This document shows positions 10,001-21,433 of a stretch of DNA of 64,000 nt, piece after piece. The translations under genes and the position numbers were made by a program. Source of the stretch: Areca catechu (lineage: Eukaryota; Streptophyta; Magnoliopsida; Arecales; Arecaceae); NCBI GenBank assembly GCA_021397845.1, contig CM038045.1, positions 123,052,496-123,116,495 of the forward strand, written 5' to 3'. Each line of letters starts with the position of its first letter. The stretch's first letter is position 1. A model generated the notes under the pieces. That model had not been told where the DNA came from. It searched no databases and worked only from the letters and a program-made list of their open reading frames with translations.

Positions 10001-10328
10001 ATGGGTCATGTTTAGTGAAGTGTCATAGATAGCACCTGTATGCCATACCAGTTTCTTCACACTCCTTTATTAAGAGGACAACCAACGACTATGACATACA
10101 ACGACATACACTTGATACACTATCATCCTGTGGCAATGTATCATTTGGTTGCCAACAAATTTAAGAACTAGATGATATATCCTCTATATCACATCAACGT
10201 AGTCCTAAGAACTTCATTATATAAGAGTTCATTACAGGAAGATGTAAAATGTGATGAACAGCCAGAATAAATATTTTATTCAATATAATTCATATACAAT
10301 TACAACAATAGTTCAACCATCTACAAGC
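10001..10328. other. Unassigned non-coding sequence
   Basis: I see no gene, LTR end or repeat here. It is AT-rich unique-looking DNA interrupted by the Sirevirus-like insertion; its continuation resumes at 21377-21433. Confidence 0.4.
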
Positions 10329-10333
10329 TAGAC
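10329..10333. repeat. Target-site duplication TAGAC (left) of the Sirevirus-like Copia
   Basis: The five bases TAGAC directly before the left LTR are repeated directly after the right LTR (21372-21376). This proves a single insertion event. Confidence 0.9.
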
Positions 10334-12039
10334 TATTGACCCCATAAGTGATTTTGATGATAACAAAATATTGGAGCATGCATTTGTCTTTCTAACAACT
10401 CTTCAAGTGCTTTATAAGTTTTTGTAGGATGACTACATTGCTCAATTTCAACTTCTATATTTTCATTTCTTGTTTCGAGTTGTATTGTAATTGAATATTG
10501 TAAAGAAGTACTCAAAGAAAAAAAAAAGTAAAAACCAATCAAATGGGTTACTTCTAGATGTGCTTCAAGCTTTTAATTTCTTAGAAATATGTTGAGTTTG
10601 AAGACATCTTGAAGCTTGAAGACATGCTGGATGAATTCTGGAGATAGACTGAAAAAATCATTGAAACATTCATCCGAGCCGACTTGAAGAAAAAAGAGCC
10701 GACTCTGGCTCATGGCACACATGAGGATTCTGGCATGCAGATATCCGAGCCGACTCTAAGGGACCCGAGCTGACTAGTCCAGAGTACTACTTCCTGAATC
10801 AAACAGGCGAGCTGACCCAAGGGGAGTCCGAGCCGACTCTATCATATTGTCAAACATCCGAGCTGACTCTTCAATAAATCGAGCTGACTCCTCCAAAGTC
10901 CAGAAAATGCATTCTGAGAACCACAGCCAACTGAGTCGACTAAAATGGAAGTTAGCCGACTTGTCCAGACTGAAATTCTGAAGGCCTGAGGATCCAAGTC
11001 GACTAGAATTAAGGTGAGCCGACTCTTACAGAGTGAGGAATCGGGACACTATACAAGCGAGCCGACTATATTGAAGAGAGTCGATTCAACCAGAACTACT
11101 CTGAAGATCCGAGCTAACTCGAGTAATCTGAGCCGACTCGAATGGCAGTTACAGGCATATAACGGCTAGTTCCAGAACTTGGATTTTGAATCCAAAAAGT
11201 GCTCCAACAGTCAAATATCATACCCAATGGTCTATAATGACTAAAACTGCCTGAGAAAGGTACAAGATTATATATTTGAGAAATTTGAACTTCTTTGAAG
11301 CAAGTTTTAAGAGAGTTTTTGAAAAAAAGAAAAAGAATTAATGCATTATTGAATATCCAACCAAGTCAACAAGTAAAAGAGCACTGAGAGCATTCAAGAG
11401 AGCCTTCAAGCCTTCACCAACTCTTATCTGAAGCTTGAAGCACTTAGTAAAGAAGCTATAGAAGCCATTAAAGTGCATTGAAGTGCATTCAAGTGGGCTT
11501 CTCTCGAGCTGCATCGGCAACCATTCGACAAAAATTTGTTTGTCATTCTGTTGCTTTTCTTTTCAATTCATTTTGAATAGTTGGGTTATTGGTGAGCTTG
11601 ATTTAAAAACCAAATAGGTTCTTAGTTAGCCTAATTTTAAAACCAAGTTAGGTTCTTGGTGATCCTGTGTTAAAACCAAGTTGGGTTCTTGATGATCCTG
11701 GTAAAACCAAGTTGGATTTCTTTGGTGAGCCCGATTTAAAAATCAAAGTGTAGAGGTTTGGATTGTGAGCCTGTGAAAACAATCTGACTATATTCCGGTG
11801 GGGGATATAGTGAAAATCCCAAGTGATAATCTTGGGTAGTAGATGTAGGAGTTGGTTTGCTCCGAACCACTATAATTATTGTATGTTTGTGTTGTGATTT
11901 TCTGATCTGATTTTGCTTCTGCATTTAAATTCTGTATCACAACACTTAAAACCTTAAAAGGGATTTCAAAGAGCACATTATTGCTTAAATCTTTTAATTT
12001 CCAATTTACCCCCCTCTTAGGAAAGCCACCTAGGCAACA
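10334..12039 (+). repeat. 5' LTR of the Sirevirus-like Copia
   Basis: It begins TATTGACCCC (TGTTGATCCT in the right LTR, so the first G has mutated) and ends GCAACA. It holds the GAGCCGACTC-type motif array at 10675-11140. The last part (11590-11760) has four to five repeats of an AACCAAGTTGGGTTCTTGG-like unit. Confidence 0.9.
10675..11140 (+). promoter_or_regulatory. Array of GAG(C/T)CGACTC motifs in the 5' LTR
   Basis: At least eight GCCGAC cores occur (near 10678, 10698, 10749, 10831, 10954, 11017, 11060 and 11131), along with about as many one-base variants (GAGCTGAC, GTCGAC). The idealised unit GAGTCGACTC is a perfect palindrome, and GCCGAC matches the CRT/DRE core RCCGAC bound by plant DREB/CBF factors. 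Regulatory function is an inference. Confidence 0.5.
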
Positions 12040-12041
12040 AC

Positions 12042-12053
12042 TAGTATAAGAGC
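12042..12053 (+). other. Primer binding site (initiator tRNA-Met type)
   Basis: TAGTATAAGAGC lies two bases after the LTR end and differs from the usual TGGTATCAGAGC at two positions. Confidence 0.7.
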
Positions 12054-12083
12054 GGTGTCTCTGAATATATTTAGAGTAAAGAT

Positions 12084-13740
12084 TGATGGGTCATCCCATG
12101 AGTACATCCTTGACCGAAGGCCAATCTAATTAAAGACCTGCACTCTTCACTAGCATAAATTATTCCTATTGGAAAGCTAGAATGAAAAAATATATATAAG
12201 CAGTAGATTTTCAATTATGGAAGGTTATTCTAAAAGGGCCCATGATTAAAATTAATAGCATGGATATCCCAAAGCCTGAAGAGGACTAGGACGAACACAA
12301 CATGAAGATGGGGGAATTAAATACCAAAGCAAAGAACTTATTATACTATGCTTTGGATACCAACAAGTTTAATCGAATTTTCACTTGCTCTTCAGCAAAG
12401 GAAATTTAGGATAAACTCGAAGTGACCTACGAAGGAACTTCCCAAGTGAAGACTTCAAAAATAAATCTTCTTGTACATAGTTATGAATTATTTAAAATAG
12501 AATCTACTGAAACTATCTCTGCCATGTTTACTTGATTTACATATATTATTAATGGTTTGAAAAGTCTTGGCAGGGTTTACTCAAATGCTGACTTAGTATA
12601 GAAGATCTTAAGATCACTTTCGGACAAATGGGACCCCAAAGTGACCCCAGGAAGCAAAATCTAAACACCTTATTTCTTGATGAATTAATGGGTTCACTCA
12701 TCACACACGATTGGCCATGCAACATAGAACTGATGATGATCAAAAGAAGAAGAAGACAATTTACCTTCAAAGCTGCATTGGACTTAAAAAAAGATGAGGA
12801 ATCAGAAGATGACTGCACCTCCTCCGAAGATGATCTAGAAGACAAAGATATCATAATGGTCGTGAGAAGATTTAGAAGGTATATGGGAAAGAAGAAAGGA
12901 AGATATTTCAGAAAATTCCATAAATGAGGAGAGCACTCCAAGGACAAGGACAAGGATAAAGAAAAAGAGAAAGATTAAGTGCCCACATGCTATGAATATA
13001 AGAAACTGGGGCACATTCATCCAGATTGTCCATTGTTAAAGAAATTTTTTTAAAAAAAGAAAAAGAAAGCAATGGTTCCTACATGGAGTGACATCGAGAA
13101 GTCGACTTCATCTGAAGAAGAAGAGACTACAAAAATAGCTAATTTATATCTAATGGGTCTCGAAGACGAGGTAACATTCCCCAATGCTCAAACTGAATTT
13201 ACATTTGATGAATTGAATTATGCTTTTCATGATTTATTATGTGAATTCAAAAAGGCTGGAGTAAAGATTAAAGGTTTAAAGAATACTGATGATTCTTTAT
13301 TTAAGGAAAAAGAAGAGATTCAAGAAAAGAATAACTTATTACAAAAAAAATTACATGTCTTTTTCAAAAAGTATAAAGCTTTGAAAACTGAGAATAGTGC
13401 ATTTCTAAACAAAAATAAAGCTTTGACAAATGAAAACATAAATTTAAAAATGGAGGTTGAAAAACTCAAGCCACTTGTTGAAAAACTAACATTATGTTCA
13501 AACAAGCTTGAGTTAATCTTGAAAGAACAAAGAACTTCTAGAAATAAAGATGGAATCGGTTTTAATTCCTTAACTTCAAATGGAATTTCAGCTACTACTT
13601 TTGTGATACCAAAAGCTTTTGCACCAAATGCTTCTACTTCTAAAGCTACTTTGTATGTTCCTAAGAGATTAAATAGAAAATCTTTTATATCTGCATCTCA
13701 TGCATCAACATCTAGAACTTCAAAATCTGCATCTTTTTAG
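12084..13740 (+). pseudogene. Sirevirus-like gag with C-terminal coiled coil
   Basis: The first part (12084-12960) reads as a Copia gag in one frame with stops. It includes a matrix/capsid-like stretch (YSYWKARMK, NLLYYALD, TISAMFT). A zinc knuckle at 12988-13029 (CYEYKKLGHIHPDC) has lost its second cysteine to tyrosine. An uninterrupted frame follows at 13072-13740 (222 codons). It starts with an acidic serine-rich segment, then a heptad-like coiled coil (about residues 60-155, rich in K, E, N and L), then a Ser/Thr-rich tail. This is typical of the long gag of this lineage. It would form the virus-like particle and bind RNA, but stops upstream prevent a full protein. Confidence 0.8.
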
Positions 13741-13906
13741 AATTCTAGAATTGAATGTTATGCATGCAAGGGTTAGGACATAAAGCTTCTGAATGCAATA
13801 TCTTTAGAAATGTCAAAAGTAAAGCAAGAAAGATTTGGGTTCCCAAAGGAACCACCTCTACTAATCTGCAAGGACCCAAGTTAGCTTGGGTACCTAAAAG
13901 AACTTC

Positions 13907-15222
13907 TTGATTGTCTTGCAGGAATGTCTTGCAGCCCAAAAATTGAAGAAAAGATGGTATCTTGACAATGGCTGCTCAAGGCATATGACAGGTGACAAGG
14001 ATCAATTTATCATCCTAGAGATGAAAGGAGGAGGTATAGTTACTTTTGGAGATAATGGCAAGGGAAAAATAATCGGAATCGGTAAGATCAAGATAACCCC
14101 CTGTACTTTTATTGAAAATGTATTGCTAGTAGATAAATTGAAGCATAATTTGCAAGTATCAGTCAATTATGTGACAAAGGCTTCAAGGTTATTTTGAATC
14201 ATCTATGTGTATTGTAACAAACTCTCTTATTCTATCAGTAAGTTCATTGGACATAGACTTGGAAATATTTATGTGGTAGACCTTAATGATCTTGCCATGT
14301 CAAGTAGTTCCAGTCTGGTTGCAATGAATGTTAAGACCAAGGAGTCTTGTCTATTTTGGCATAGACAATTAGGTCATGCTAGCATGCATACAATTGCCAA
14401 GTTAATTTCCAAAAACCTAGTTAGAGAGGCATGCCTAAGTTTAAAGTAGATTTTGATCATGTTTGTGATGCATGCCAAATGGGTAAACAAACTAGGGGAA
14501 GTTTTAAATCCAAGAATATGATTTCAACTTCTAGACCTCTTGAGCTACTTCACATAGACTTATTTGGACCAACTAGGACAATAAGCCTAGGAGGTATGAA
14601 ATATACCCTTGTGATTGTGATGATTTCTCTAGATTTACATGGATTTTGTTTATCGCTCACAAAGATGAAACCATTAAAGTATTTCAAAAATTTCACAAAA
14701 AGGTTTCAAATCAAAAAATTTTTTTAATAATTTCAATTAGGAGTGATCACAGCACAGAATTTGAAAATCAATTTTTCGATGATTATTGTACTGAAAATGG
14801 CATTGATCACAACTTCTTCGCTCCTAGAACACCATAACAAAATGGTGTTGTAAAGAAAAAAAATAGGACTTTGGAAGAGATGGCCAGAACAATATTATGT
14901 GAAGGCAATCTTCCAAGGTACTTTTGGATGGAAGTGATGAATACTGCTTGTTATATTTTAAACCGCGTTCTAATTCATCCTATTTTGAAGAAAGCCCCCT
15001 ATGAGCTTTGGAATGAAAAGAAACCCAATATTAATTACTTTCATGTTTTTAGATGATCTAGGAAAATTTGATGCTAAATTTGATGAAGTAATTTTTCTTG
15101 ATTATTCATTACATAGCAAACCATATAAAGTATTTAATAAAAGAACTCTTACTGTAAAAGAATCCATGCATGTTATTTTTGATAAAACTATCCTTCACCT
15201 TCTAAGAAAGAAGAGTGCATGA
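13907..15222 (+). pseudogene. Sirevirus-like protease and integrase
   Basis: The protease site reads WYLDNGCSRHMTG at 13955 onward, with the aspartate at 13964-13966; the family norm is DSG, so S became N. The integrase zinc-binding segment LFWHRQLGHASMHTIAKL starts near 14350, and the CDACQMGK pair follows at 14458. The catalytic core has HIDLFGPT (near 14556), RSDHSTEFENQFF (near 14742) and the KKNRTLEEMA glutamate region (near 14858), so the three acidic residues can be found. They are spread over at least four frames with stops (for example at 14835, TPstopQNGVV). The integrase C-terminus ends in a short frame to 15222. Confidence 0.85.
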
Positions 15223-15455
15223 CAATGATGCATGTACAATTCAAAAAAAAATGGAATATATGAGCATACAAAAAAGACCAATCAAAGAAAGAGAAGAAAT
15301 GGTAAGTAAGGATCATACTGATCTACCAAGGGAATGAAGGTACGTAACTTCTCATCCAAGAGAATTAATCATTGGTGATCCTTCATAAGGTATTAGGACT
15401 AGGTCATCATATAAAGATGCACATGATTACCTAGCATTTGTATCACAAATAGAAC

Positions 15456-16976
15456 TCATACCTTAGAAGAAGCTAAAAATGACCCCAACTGGATGATGGC
15501 CATGCATGAAGAACTAAACCAGTTTGAAAGAAATAAAGTGTGGACATTAGTTGATAGACCTTCAGACCATCCAATTATAGGAACTAAATGGGTATACAGG
15601 AACAAATTAGATGAGAAAGGAAATATAGTAAGAAACAAAGCTAGATTAGTGGCTAAAGGATATAACCAATAAGAGGGCATAGACTTTGAAGAAACATATG
15701 CACCTGTAGCAAGACTAGAAGCCATTAGATTACTTCTTGCATTTGCTTGCTACATGAATTTTAAACTTTTTCAAATAGATATGAAAAATATATTTTTAAA
15801 TGGTTTTATTTCTGAACAAGTTTTTATAGAACATCTACCAGGTTTTGAAGATCATGTTTTTCCAAACCATGTGTTTAATAAATTGAATGAAGCATTATAT
15901 GGTTTGAAATAAGCACCTAGAGCCTGATATGATAGACTTGGCACCTTCTAAATTGAAAATAATTTTTAAGAGGAAATGTTGATAAAACTCTTTTTATTAA
16001 GAAAAAAATAATGATATATTAGTTGTACAGATTTATGTTGATGATATTATATTTGGTGCAACTAATGAAACTCTTTGTAGAGAATTTGCTAAGTTGATGT
16101 AGGAATAATTTGAAATGAGCCTAATGGATGAACTTAACTACTTCCTTAGACTTCAAGTAAAACAAACAAAGGAAGAAATCTTCATCAACCAAGCCAAGTA
16201 CACTAAAGAGATAATCAAAAAGTTTGGTATAGAGTCGAGCAAACAAATGAACACACCCATGAGCCCATCTTGTAGATTGGATAAAGATGAAAATGGATCC
16301 AACATTGACCAAAAGCTCTATAGAGGTATGATTGGATCCTTATTATATTTGACTGCAAGTAAATCTGATATCTTGTATAGCATATGTATATGTGCTAGAT
16401 TTCAATCTAATCCTAAAGAATCACATATGCTTGCAATTAAAAGGATTATCAAATATTTGAAAGGTACAAGTAATCTAAATCTATGGTTTTCAAAATATTC
16501 TTCATTGAATTAAATTAGATTTTTGGATGCTGATTATGCTAGTTGTAGAATTGATAGGAAAAGCACTAGCGACACATGCCAGTTTCTAGGATTGAATTTA
16601 ATTTCATGGCATTGTAATAAACAAAACTTGGTAGCACCATCTACTATGAGGCAGAGTATGTTGCTGCTGGGAGTTGTTGTGCACAAGTATTATTGATTAA
16701 ACAACAACTAGAAGACTTTGGTGTTTCACAATCTAAAATTCCTATCAAATGTGATAACATAAGTGCTATAAATTTGACAAAAAATCTAATTCAGCATTCT
16801 AGAACTAAGCACATAGAGATTAGACACCATTTTATTAAAATCATGTTTTGAATGGTAACAATGTGCTAGAATTTATCCCAACTGAGAACCAACTAGTTGA
16901 TATTTTTACTAAGCCACTCAATCAGGATAGATTTGAAATGATTAGAGGAGAATTAGGTCTTTATGATCCCTTCTAG
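15456..16976 (+). pseudogene. Sirevirus-like reverse transcriptase and RNase H
   Basis: The RT starts with DPNWMMAMHEEL and continues through IIGTKWVYRNK, NKARLVAKGYNQ and LFQIDMKNIFLNG (the first aspartate is kept). The catalytic box YVDDIIFG is at 16034-16045, after a frameshifted block at about 15930-16020. A 132-codon frame at 16115-16513 covers the thumb and connection (NYFLRLQVKQ, GSLLYLTASKSD, IIKYLKGT). The RNase H (DADYAS, STSDTCQFLG, KHIEIRHHFI) runs to the stop near 16976. Many stops are one transition away from Trp, Gln or Arg codons. Confidence 0.85.
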
Positions 16977-17129
16977 ATTTTCCTAACCTAATTCCTTCAA
17001 AATTAAGAAAAAATTATCTAGAAAACCTCCTACATCAATTCAAGATCTTTGAACAACTTTCCTTGAGATTTTATTGAATTAGTTTTAATTCCTGAATATT
17101 CATTTCAACTTTTGTGAAAAGTTTCTATT

Positions 17130-17345
17130 CAAGTCGACTCGAGCAATTTTGCTCTGGTCGAGCTGACTCAAATCTCTAATATTTTAGCTCTTACTCTAGA
17201 TGAGCCGACTAGGTCAATTTAGGATTTGTCTAGCCGACTCGAATCTCTGTTTCTTTTGAGTTCGCTCTGGTTAAGCCAACTCGGATGATTTTAGGGCAAA
17301 CCTAGCCAACTCGGATGTCGGATTTATGATTTTTTTAATAGAGCC
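17130..17345 (+). promoter_or_regulatory. Second cluster of GAGCCGACTC-like motifs between pol and the extra ORF
   Basis: AAGTCGACTCGAGC, GAGCTGACTC, GAGCCGACTAGG, TAGCCGACTCGAAT and CCAACTCGGAT occur within about 215 bp, and one more lies at 17567. This is the same unit as in the LTRs, here in internal sequence just before the extra ORF. Confidence 0.45.
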
Positions 17346-17478
17346 GAGTAACTTTTTCATATTTTTCATGCTTTTCATTTTTACTCCAAACCCTAACATT
17401 CCACTCAAAACAATCTCCAATCTTTCAAAATCCTTTTCCCAAAGCTTCAATTCCTTCATTCTTGCCAAAACTGTTGCA

Positions 17479-18962
17479 ATGGCTCCTAAGACAGCTATGG
17501 GAAAGAGATCAAAAAGGATGGCACCCTCTGTAGAAACTGAAAGAAGGGTAAAATATCAGCAGGAAGAGCCGACTCGAATAGTGGAAGAACAAGAGGAAGA
17601 AAGAGAATAGTTGGCCGTGGCTCCATCTCCAAGATAGTTAGTTTCTATGACAAATTGACTTGTTACTAGCGGCAGATGCATCATTTTCAACTTTCTGGAA
17701 GAAATTGGATTAAAACTAGGAGACTCAATTGAAGCACAAGGTTGGACTTCTGTTCATTGAATATTTCTACTTATCCAACACTTGTAAGAGCTTTTTATGA
17801 GAACCTCATACTAGAACCCAATCATATTGAGTCTACTGTCAAGGGTACAAGGGTTATAGTCGCAGAAGAAAGGCTCAGCTTTATCTTGGTAATGCCTGCA
17901 GAAGGAGTTAGACATTTGATTTTAAAGGACAGAGAAAAAGCTTTACAGGCAATTTTGGGGAGAACAAATGTTGATGGAATAGGGATAGTAATGGCTAACA
18001 ATCTTTCCCTTAAGATGAGGCTACTCCATAATTTTATTAGAAGGATATTTCTTCCAAGAATAGGAAGATTTGATTGGGTTAGTGAGCATGACTTGAGCTT
18101 CATGGAGCACATTGATCTACCAGCATCTCCATCTTTACCAAATTCCACTTTTATTCCTCCGGCACCATCAGTTCAGGATCCATCTACTCACTTTACTAGC
18201 ACTTCAGTGATCCAAGATTTTGTGACTCAGCAGATGAGATCTTTGACTGAGACACTGACCTACACTCTATCTATTATGTTTTGTGAGTTTCACCAGTCAG
18301 TGGATGCCAGACTAGACCAGTTTGGTGGTGAGATCAGAGATCTGCGCAGCAGGATTGACACACTTGAGATCTCTAGATCTGTATCACAGCCTGATCTACA
18401 GCCCATCCTTGATATGGTTTCATCTAGTTCTGAATCAATTAAGAAGACAGTTCATCAAAACTTAGAAGAATTTAGAACTGAATTGAATGAAATAAGATGC
18501 AAGATGGAATCATTCGAAGAAGGAAAGAAGATGGAGGAAGACTATACTAAGGGTATTGGAATCCTAAGAGTAGAGTTTGGAAGACTAAGAGGATCAGCTG
18601 AGGCATTTGCTAATGCACAAGCAACTAAATCGATTCAACTGCACAAGGACATAAAGAAACTAGATGAAGAGATTGACTTAGTGCAGTTCAAGCTTAAGCA
18701 GCTATCCACCACAGTCATTGCAGCATTTGCTACTCCACAGCCTAGACCTGCTCTCATTCCTACTCCTAAGCCACAGTCCACTCCCTTTGCTGGACAGTCT
18801 ACACATCCCAGATAGCCAACTCCTCACCTTAGGCCTCAGGGTTCACATCCCACTCCTTCACCTTCTGATATACTAGATCCAGATCCTATTGCTGTCATAC
18901 CTCCTAGCATTAAGATACCTGGCTTATCCACTAGCACTAGATTAGACTTAGACAGTGATTAA
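17479..18962 (+). pseudogene. Extra 3' ORF (envelope-like position) of the Sirevirus-like element
   Basis: It starts at MAPKTAMGKRSKRM (17479). A stop at 17608 and a frameshift near 17735 separate this from a 357-codon frame (17742-18815); a further stop at 18814 precedes the last residues. The 357-codon part has an N-terminal domain (residues about 10-125, VRAFYENL...RIFLPRIGRFDW) resembling the putative plant transposon protein domain found in this position in Sireviruses. A Pro/Ser linker follows, then a long coiled coil (about residues 205-325) and a Pro-rich end. I see no signal peptide or membrane segment, so an envelope role is not supported. Its function is unknown. Confidence 0.65.
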
Positions 18963-19208
18963 TCATACTTCCTTTAATGTTTTGTAACTTGTATTGAACA
19001 TTTTAAATGAAATGAAAGTTATTTTAGTATCTGCTAGCCTTGTCATGAAATGATTTGAGCTTATGCAATGTTTACAATGCTAATCTAATGAGTTTTATTT
19101 TGAATATCAAAATGAAATTGAGAAAGTAAAATTATCTCAAACAAATATTAAAAACTTTCTCATTCTATTTTGAAAATTGAGCTTTTCAATACCTTTTTGA
19201 TTATTGAC

Positions 19209-19787
19209 AAAAAGGGGGAGAACTTTAAGCTGACATCAAAAATTTGAGCTGCAAAATTAGAGCTGACAGGAGAACTTTGAGCTTACTTGAAAAATATTGA
19301 CAAATGGTATCAAGCATTGGAGAATATACAAAAAGGGGAAGAATGTTCATAAGTGCATGAAAAGAATGAAAAAGGGGGAGAGTATAAATGATTGTGTTTA
19401 AATGAGCTTAAATGCTTCACAACTTAAGAACCTATAGAAAGGGAGAGAAATTTATTGAAAACAAATGGCTTTAGCTCAAAACCTACATATTGCTCTGATT
19501 GCTCTAAATTTTTAGCTCTATAATTAGCTCTAATTCTTTCAATTTTGAGCTCTGATACTTCATGTTGTGCTATTTCTGATACTTTGAAGCATACAAATTT
19601 TAATACTCTAATACACACAAAAGCACTAACATTGATACTGTATGATTTCTTTACAAAAGCTTTGATACTTACTTGTGAATATAATTAGCTCCGATACATG
19701 TCCATACTTACTCTCAAATACAATCATACATGTAATTGTAATGAATTTTTCATGCCCGGTGTTTTGTCATCATCAAAAAGGGGGAGA
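19209..19787 (+). other. Multiple polypurine tracts before the 3' LTR
   Basis: AAAAAGGGGGAGA-type tracts occur at 19209-19222, 19331-19342, 19369-19382 and, weaker, 19436-19449. The functional-looking one, AAAAAGGGGGAGA, is at 19775-19787, one base before the LTR. Multiple tracts are a reported trait of Sireviruses. The rest of 18963-19788 is AT-rich non-coding sequence. Confidence 0.8.
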
Positions 19788-19788
19788 T

Positions 19789-21371
19789 TGTTGATCCTAT
19801 AAGTGATTTTGATGATAACAAAATATTTGAGCATATATTTGTCTTTCTAACAACTCTTCAAGTACTTTACAAGTTTTTGTATGATGATTACATTTTTATT
19901 TCTTGTTTTGAGTTGTGTTGTGATTGAATATTGTAAAGAAGTACCCAAAAGAAAAAAAATAAAAAACCAATCAAATGGGTTACTTCTAGATGTGTTTCAA
20001 GCTTTTAATTTTTTAGAAATATTTTGAGTTTGAAGACATCTTGAAGCTTAAAGACATGCTGGATGAATTCTAGAGATAGACTAAAAAAATCATTAAAACA
20101 TTCATCCGAGCCGACTCTACGGGACCCGAGTCGACTCATCTAAAGTACTACTTCCTGAATTAGACAGGCGAGCCGATCCAAGGGGAGTCCGAGCCGACTC
20201 TATCATATTGTCAGACATCCGAGCCGACTCTTCAGTAAATCGAGCCGACTCCTCCAGAGTCTAGAAAATGCATTCTGAGAACCACAGCCAACCGAGTCGA
20301 CTAGAATGGAAGTTAACCGACTCGTCTAGACTGAAATTTTGAAGGCCTGAGGATCCAAGTCGACTAGAATCAAGGCGAGCCGACTCTTACAGAGTGAGGA
20401 ATCAGGACACTGTACAAGCGAGCCGATTAGATTGAAGAGAGTCGACTCAACCAGAACTACTCTGAAGATTTGAGCCGACTTGAATAGCAGTTACAGGCAT
20501 ATAACGGCTAGTTCTAAAACTTGGATTTTGAATCCAAAAAGTGATTCAATGGTCAAATGTCACATCCCAATGATCTATAACGACTAAAACTACCTGAGAA
20601 AGGTACAAGATTATATATTTGAGGGATTTGGACTTCTTTGAAGCAAGCTTTAAGAGAGTTTTTGAAAAAGAGAAAAGAGTTAATGCATTATTGAATATCC
20701 AACCAAGTCAACAAGCAAAAGAGCACTGAGAGCATTCAAGATAGCCTTCACCAACTCTCATCTGAAGCTTGAAGCACTTAGTACAGAAGCTATAGAAGCC
20801 ATTAAAGTGCATTCAAGTGCATTCAAGTGGGCTTCTCTCGAATTGCATCGGCAACCATTCGACAAAAATTTGTTTGTCATTCTGTTGCTTTTCTTTTCAA
20901 TTCATTTGGAATAGTTGGGTTATTGGTGAGCCCAGTTTAAAAACCAAATAGGTTCTTGGTTATCCTGTGTTTAAAACCAAGTTAGGTTCTTGGTGATCTT
21001 ATGTTAAAACCAAGTTGGGTTATTGGTGATCCTGGTAAAACCAAGTTGGATTCTTTGGTGAGCCCGGTTTAAAAATCAAAGTGTAGAGATTTGGATTATG
21101 AGCCTGTGAAAACAATCCGACTATATTCTGATGGGGGATATAACAGAAATCCTAAGTGGTAATCTTGGGTAGTGGATGTAGGAGCTGGGTTGCTCCGAAC
21201 CACTATAATTGTTGTGTGTTTGTGTTGTGCTTTTCTAATCTGATTTTGCTTCTGTATTTAAATTCTGTATCACAACACTTAACACCTGAAAAGGGATTTC
21301 AAAGAGTACATTATTGCTTAAATCTTTTAATTCCTAATTCACCCCCTCTTGGGAAAGCCACCTAGGCAACA
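19789..21371 (+). repeat. 3' LTR of the Sirevirus-like Copia
   Basis: It begins TGTTGATCC and ends GCAACA. It repeats the 5' LTR with about 120 bp net less, mainly a shortened motif array. Confidence 0.9.
20104..20480 (+). promoter_or_regulatory. Array of GAG(C/T)CGACTC motifs in the 3' LTR
   Basis: Seven RCCGAC cores occur (near 20109, 20192, 20222, 20243, 20316, 20378 and 20472), plus four GTCGACT units. Several units read GAGCTGAC in the 5' LTR but GAGCCGAC here, as expected from loss of methylated CpG. Confidence 0.5.
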
Positions 21372-21376
21372 TAGAC
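21372..21376. repeat. Target-site duplication TAGAC (right) of the Sirevirus-like Copia
   Basis: It is identical to 10329-10333. Confidence 0.9.
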
Positions 21377-21433
21377 GATTGGCTTTGGGACACATTTTCC
21401 AACTCTACTGGAGCTGCATATACACCTGGCCTC

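Larger units (their letters stand above)
10334..21371 (+). mobile_element. Sirevirus-like (SIRE/Maximus) Ty1/copia retrotransposon, complete structure, decayed
   Basis: This 11-kb element has two LTRs (10334-12039, 19789-21371), a tRNA-Met-type primer site, gag with a long coiled coil, protease, integrase, RT-RNase H, an extra ORF after pol (17479-18962), several polypurine tracts and a TAGAC target duplication. The order PR-INT-RT-RH is Copia. The extra 3' ORF and multiple polypurine tracts are Sirevirus features. Stops and frameshifts are spread through all ORFs, so it is not autonomous. Confidence 0.9.

Noticed and set aside
12549..13020. Minus-strand ORFs opposite gag of the Sirevirus-like element
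   Set aside because: They are low-complexity shadows of the Lys/Glu-rich gag frame.
17479..18962. A viral envelope gene
   Set aside because: It lies in the position called envelope-like in Sireviruses, but I see no signal peptide, membrane segment or glycoprotein pattern. It is a soluble coiled-coil protein remnant.
10429..21371. tRNA genes at TGGTATCAGAGC-like sites
   Set aside because: These 12-mers are primer binding sites next to LTR ends. No cloverleaf sequence surrounds them.
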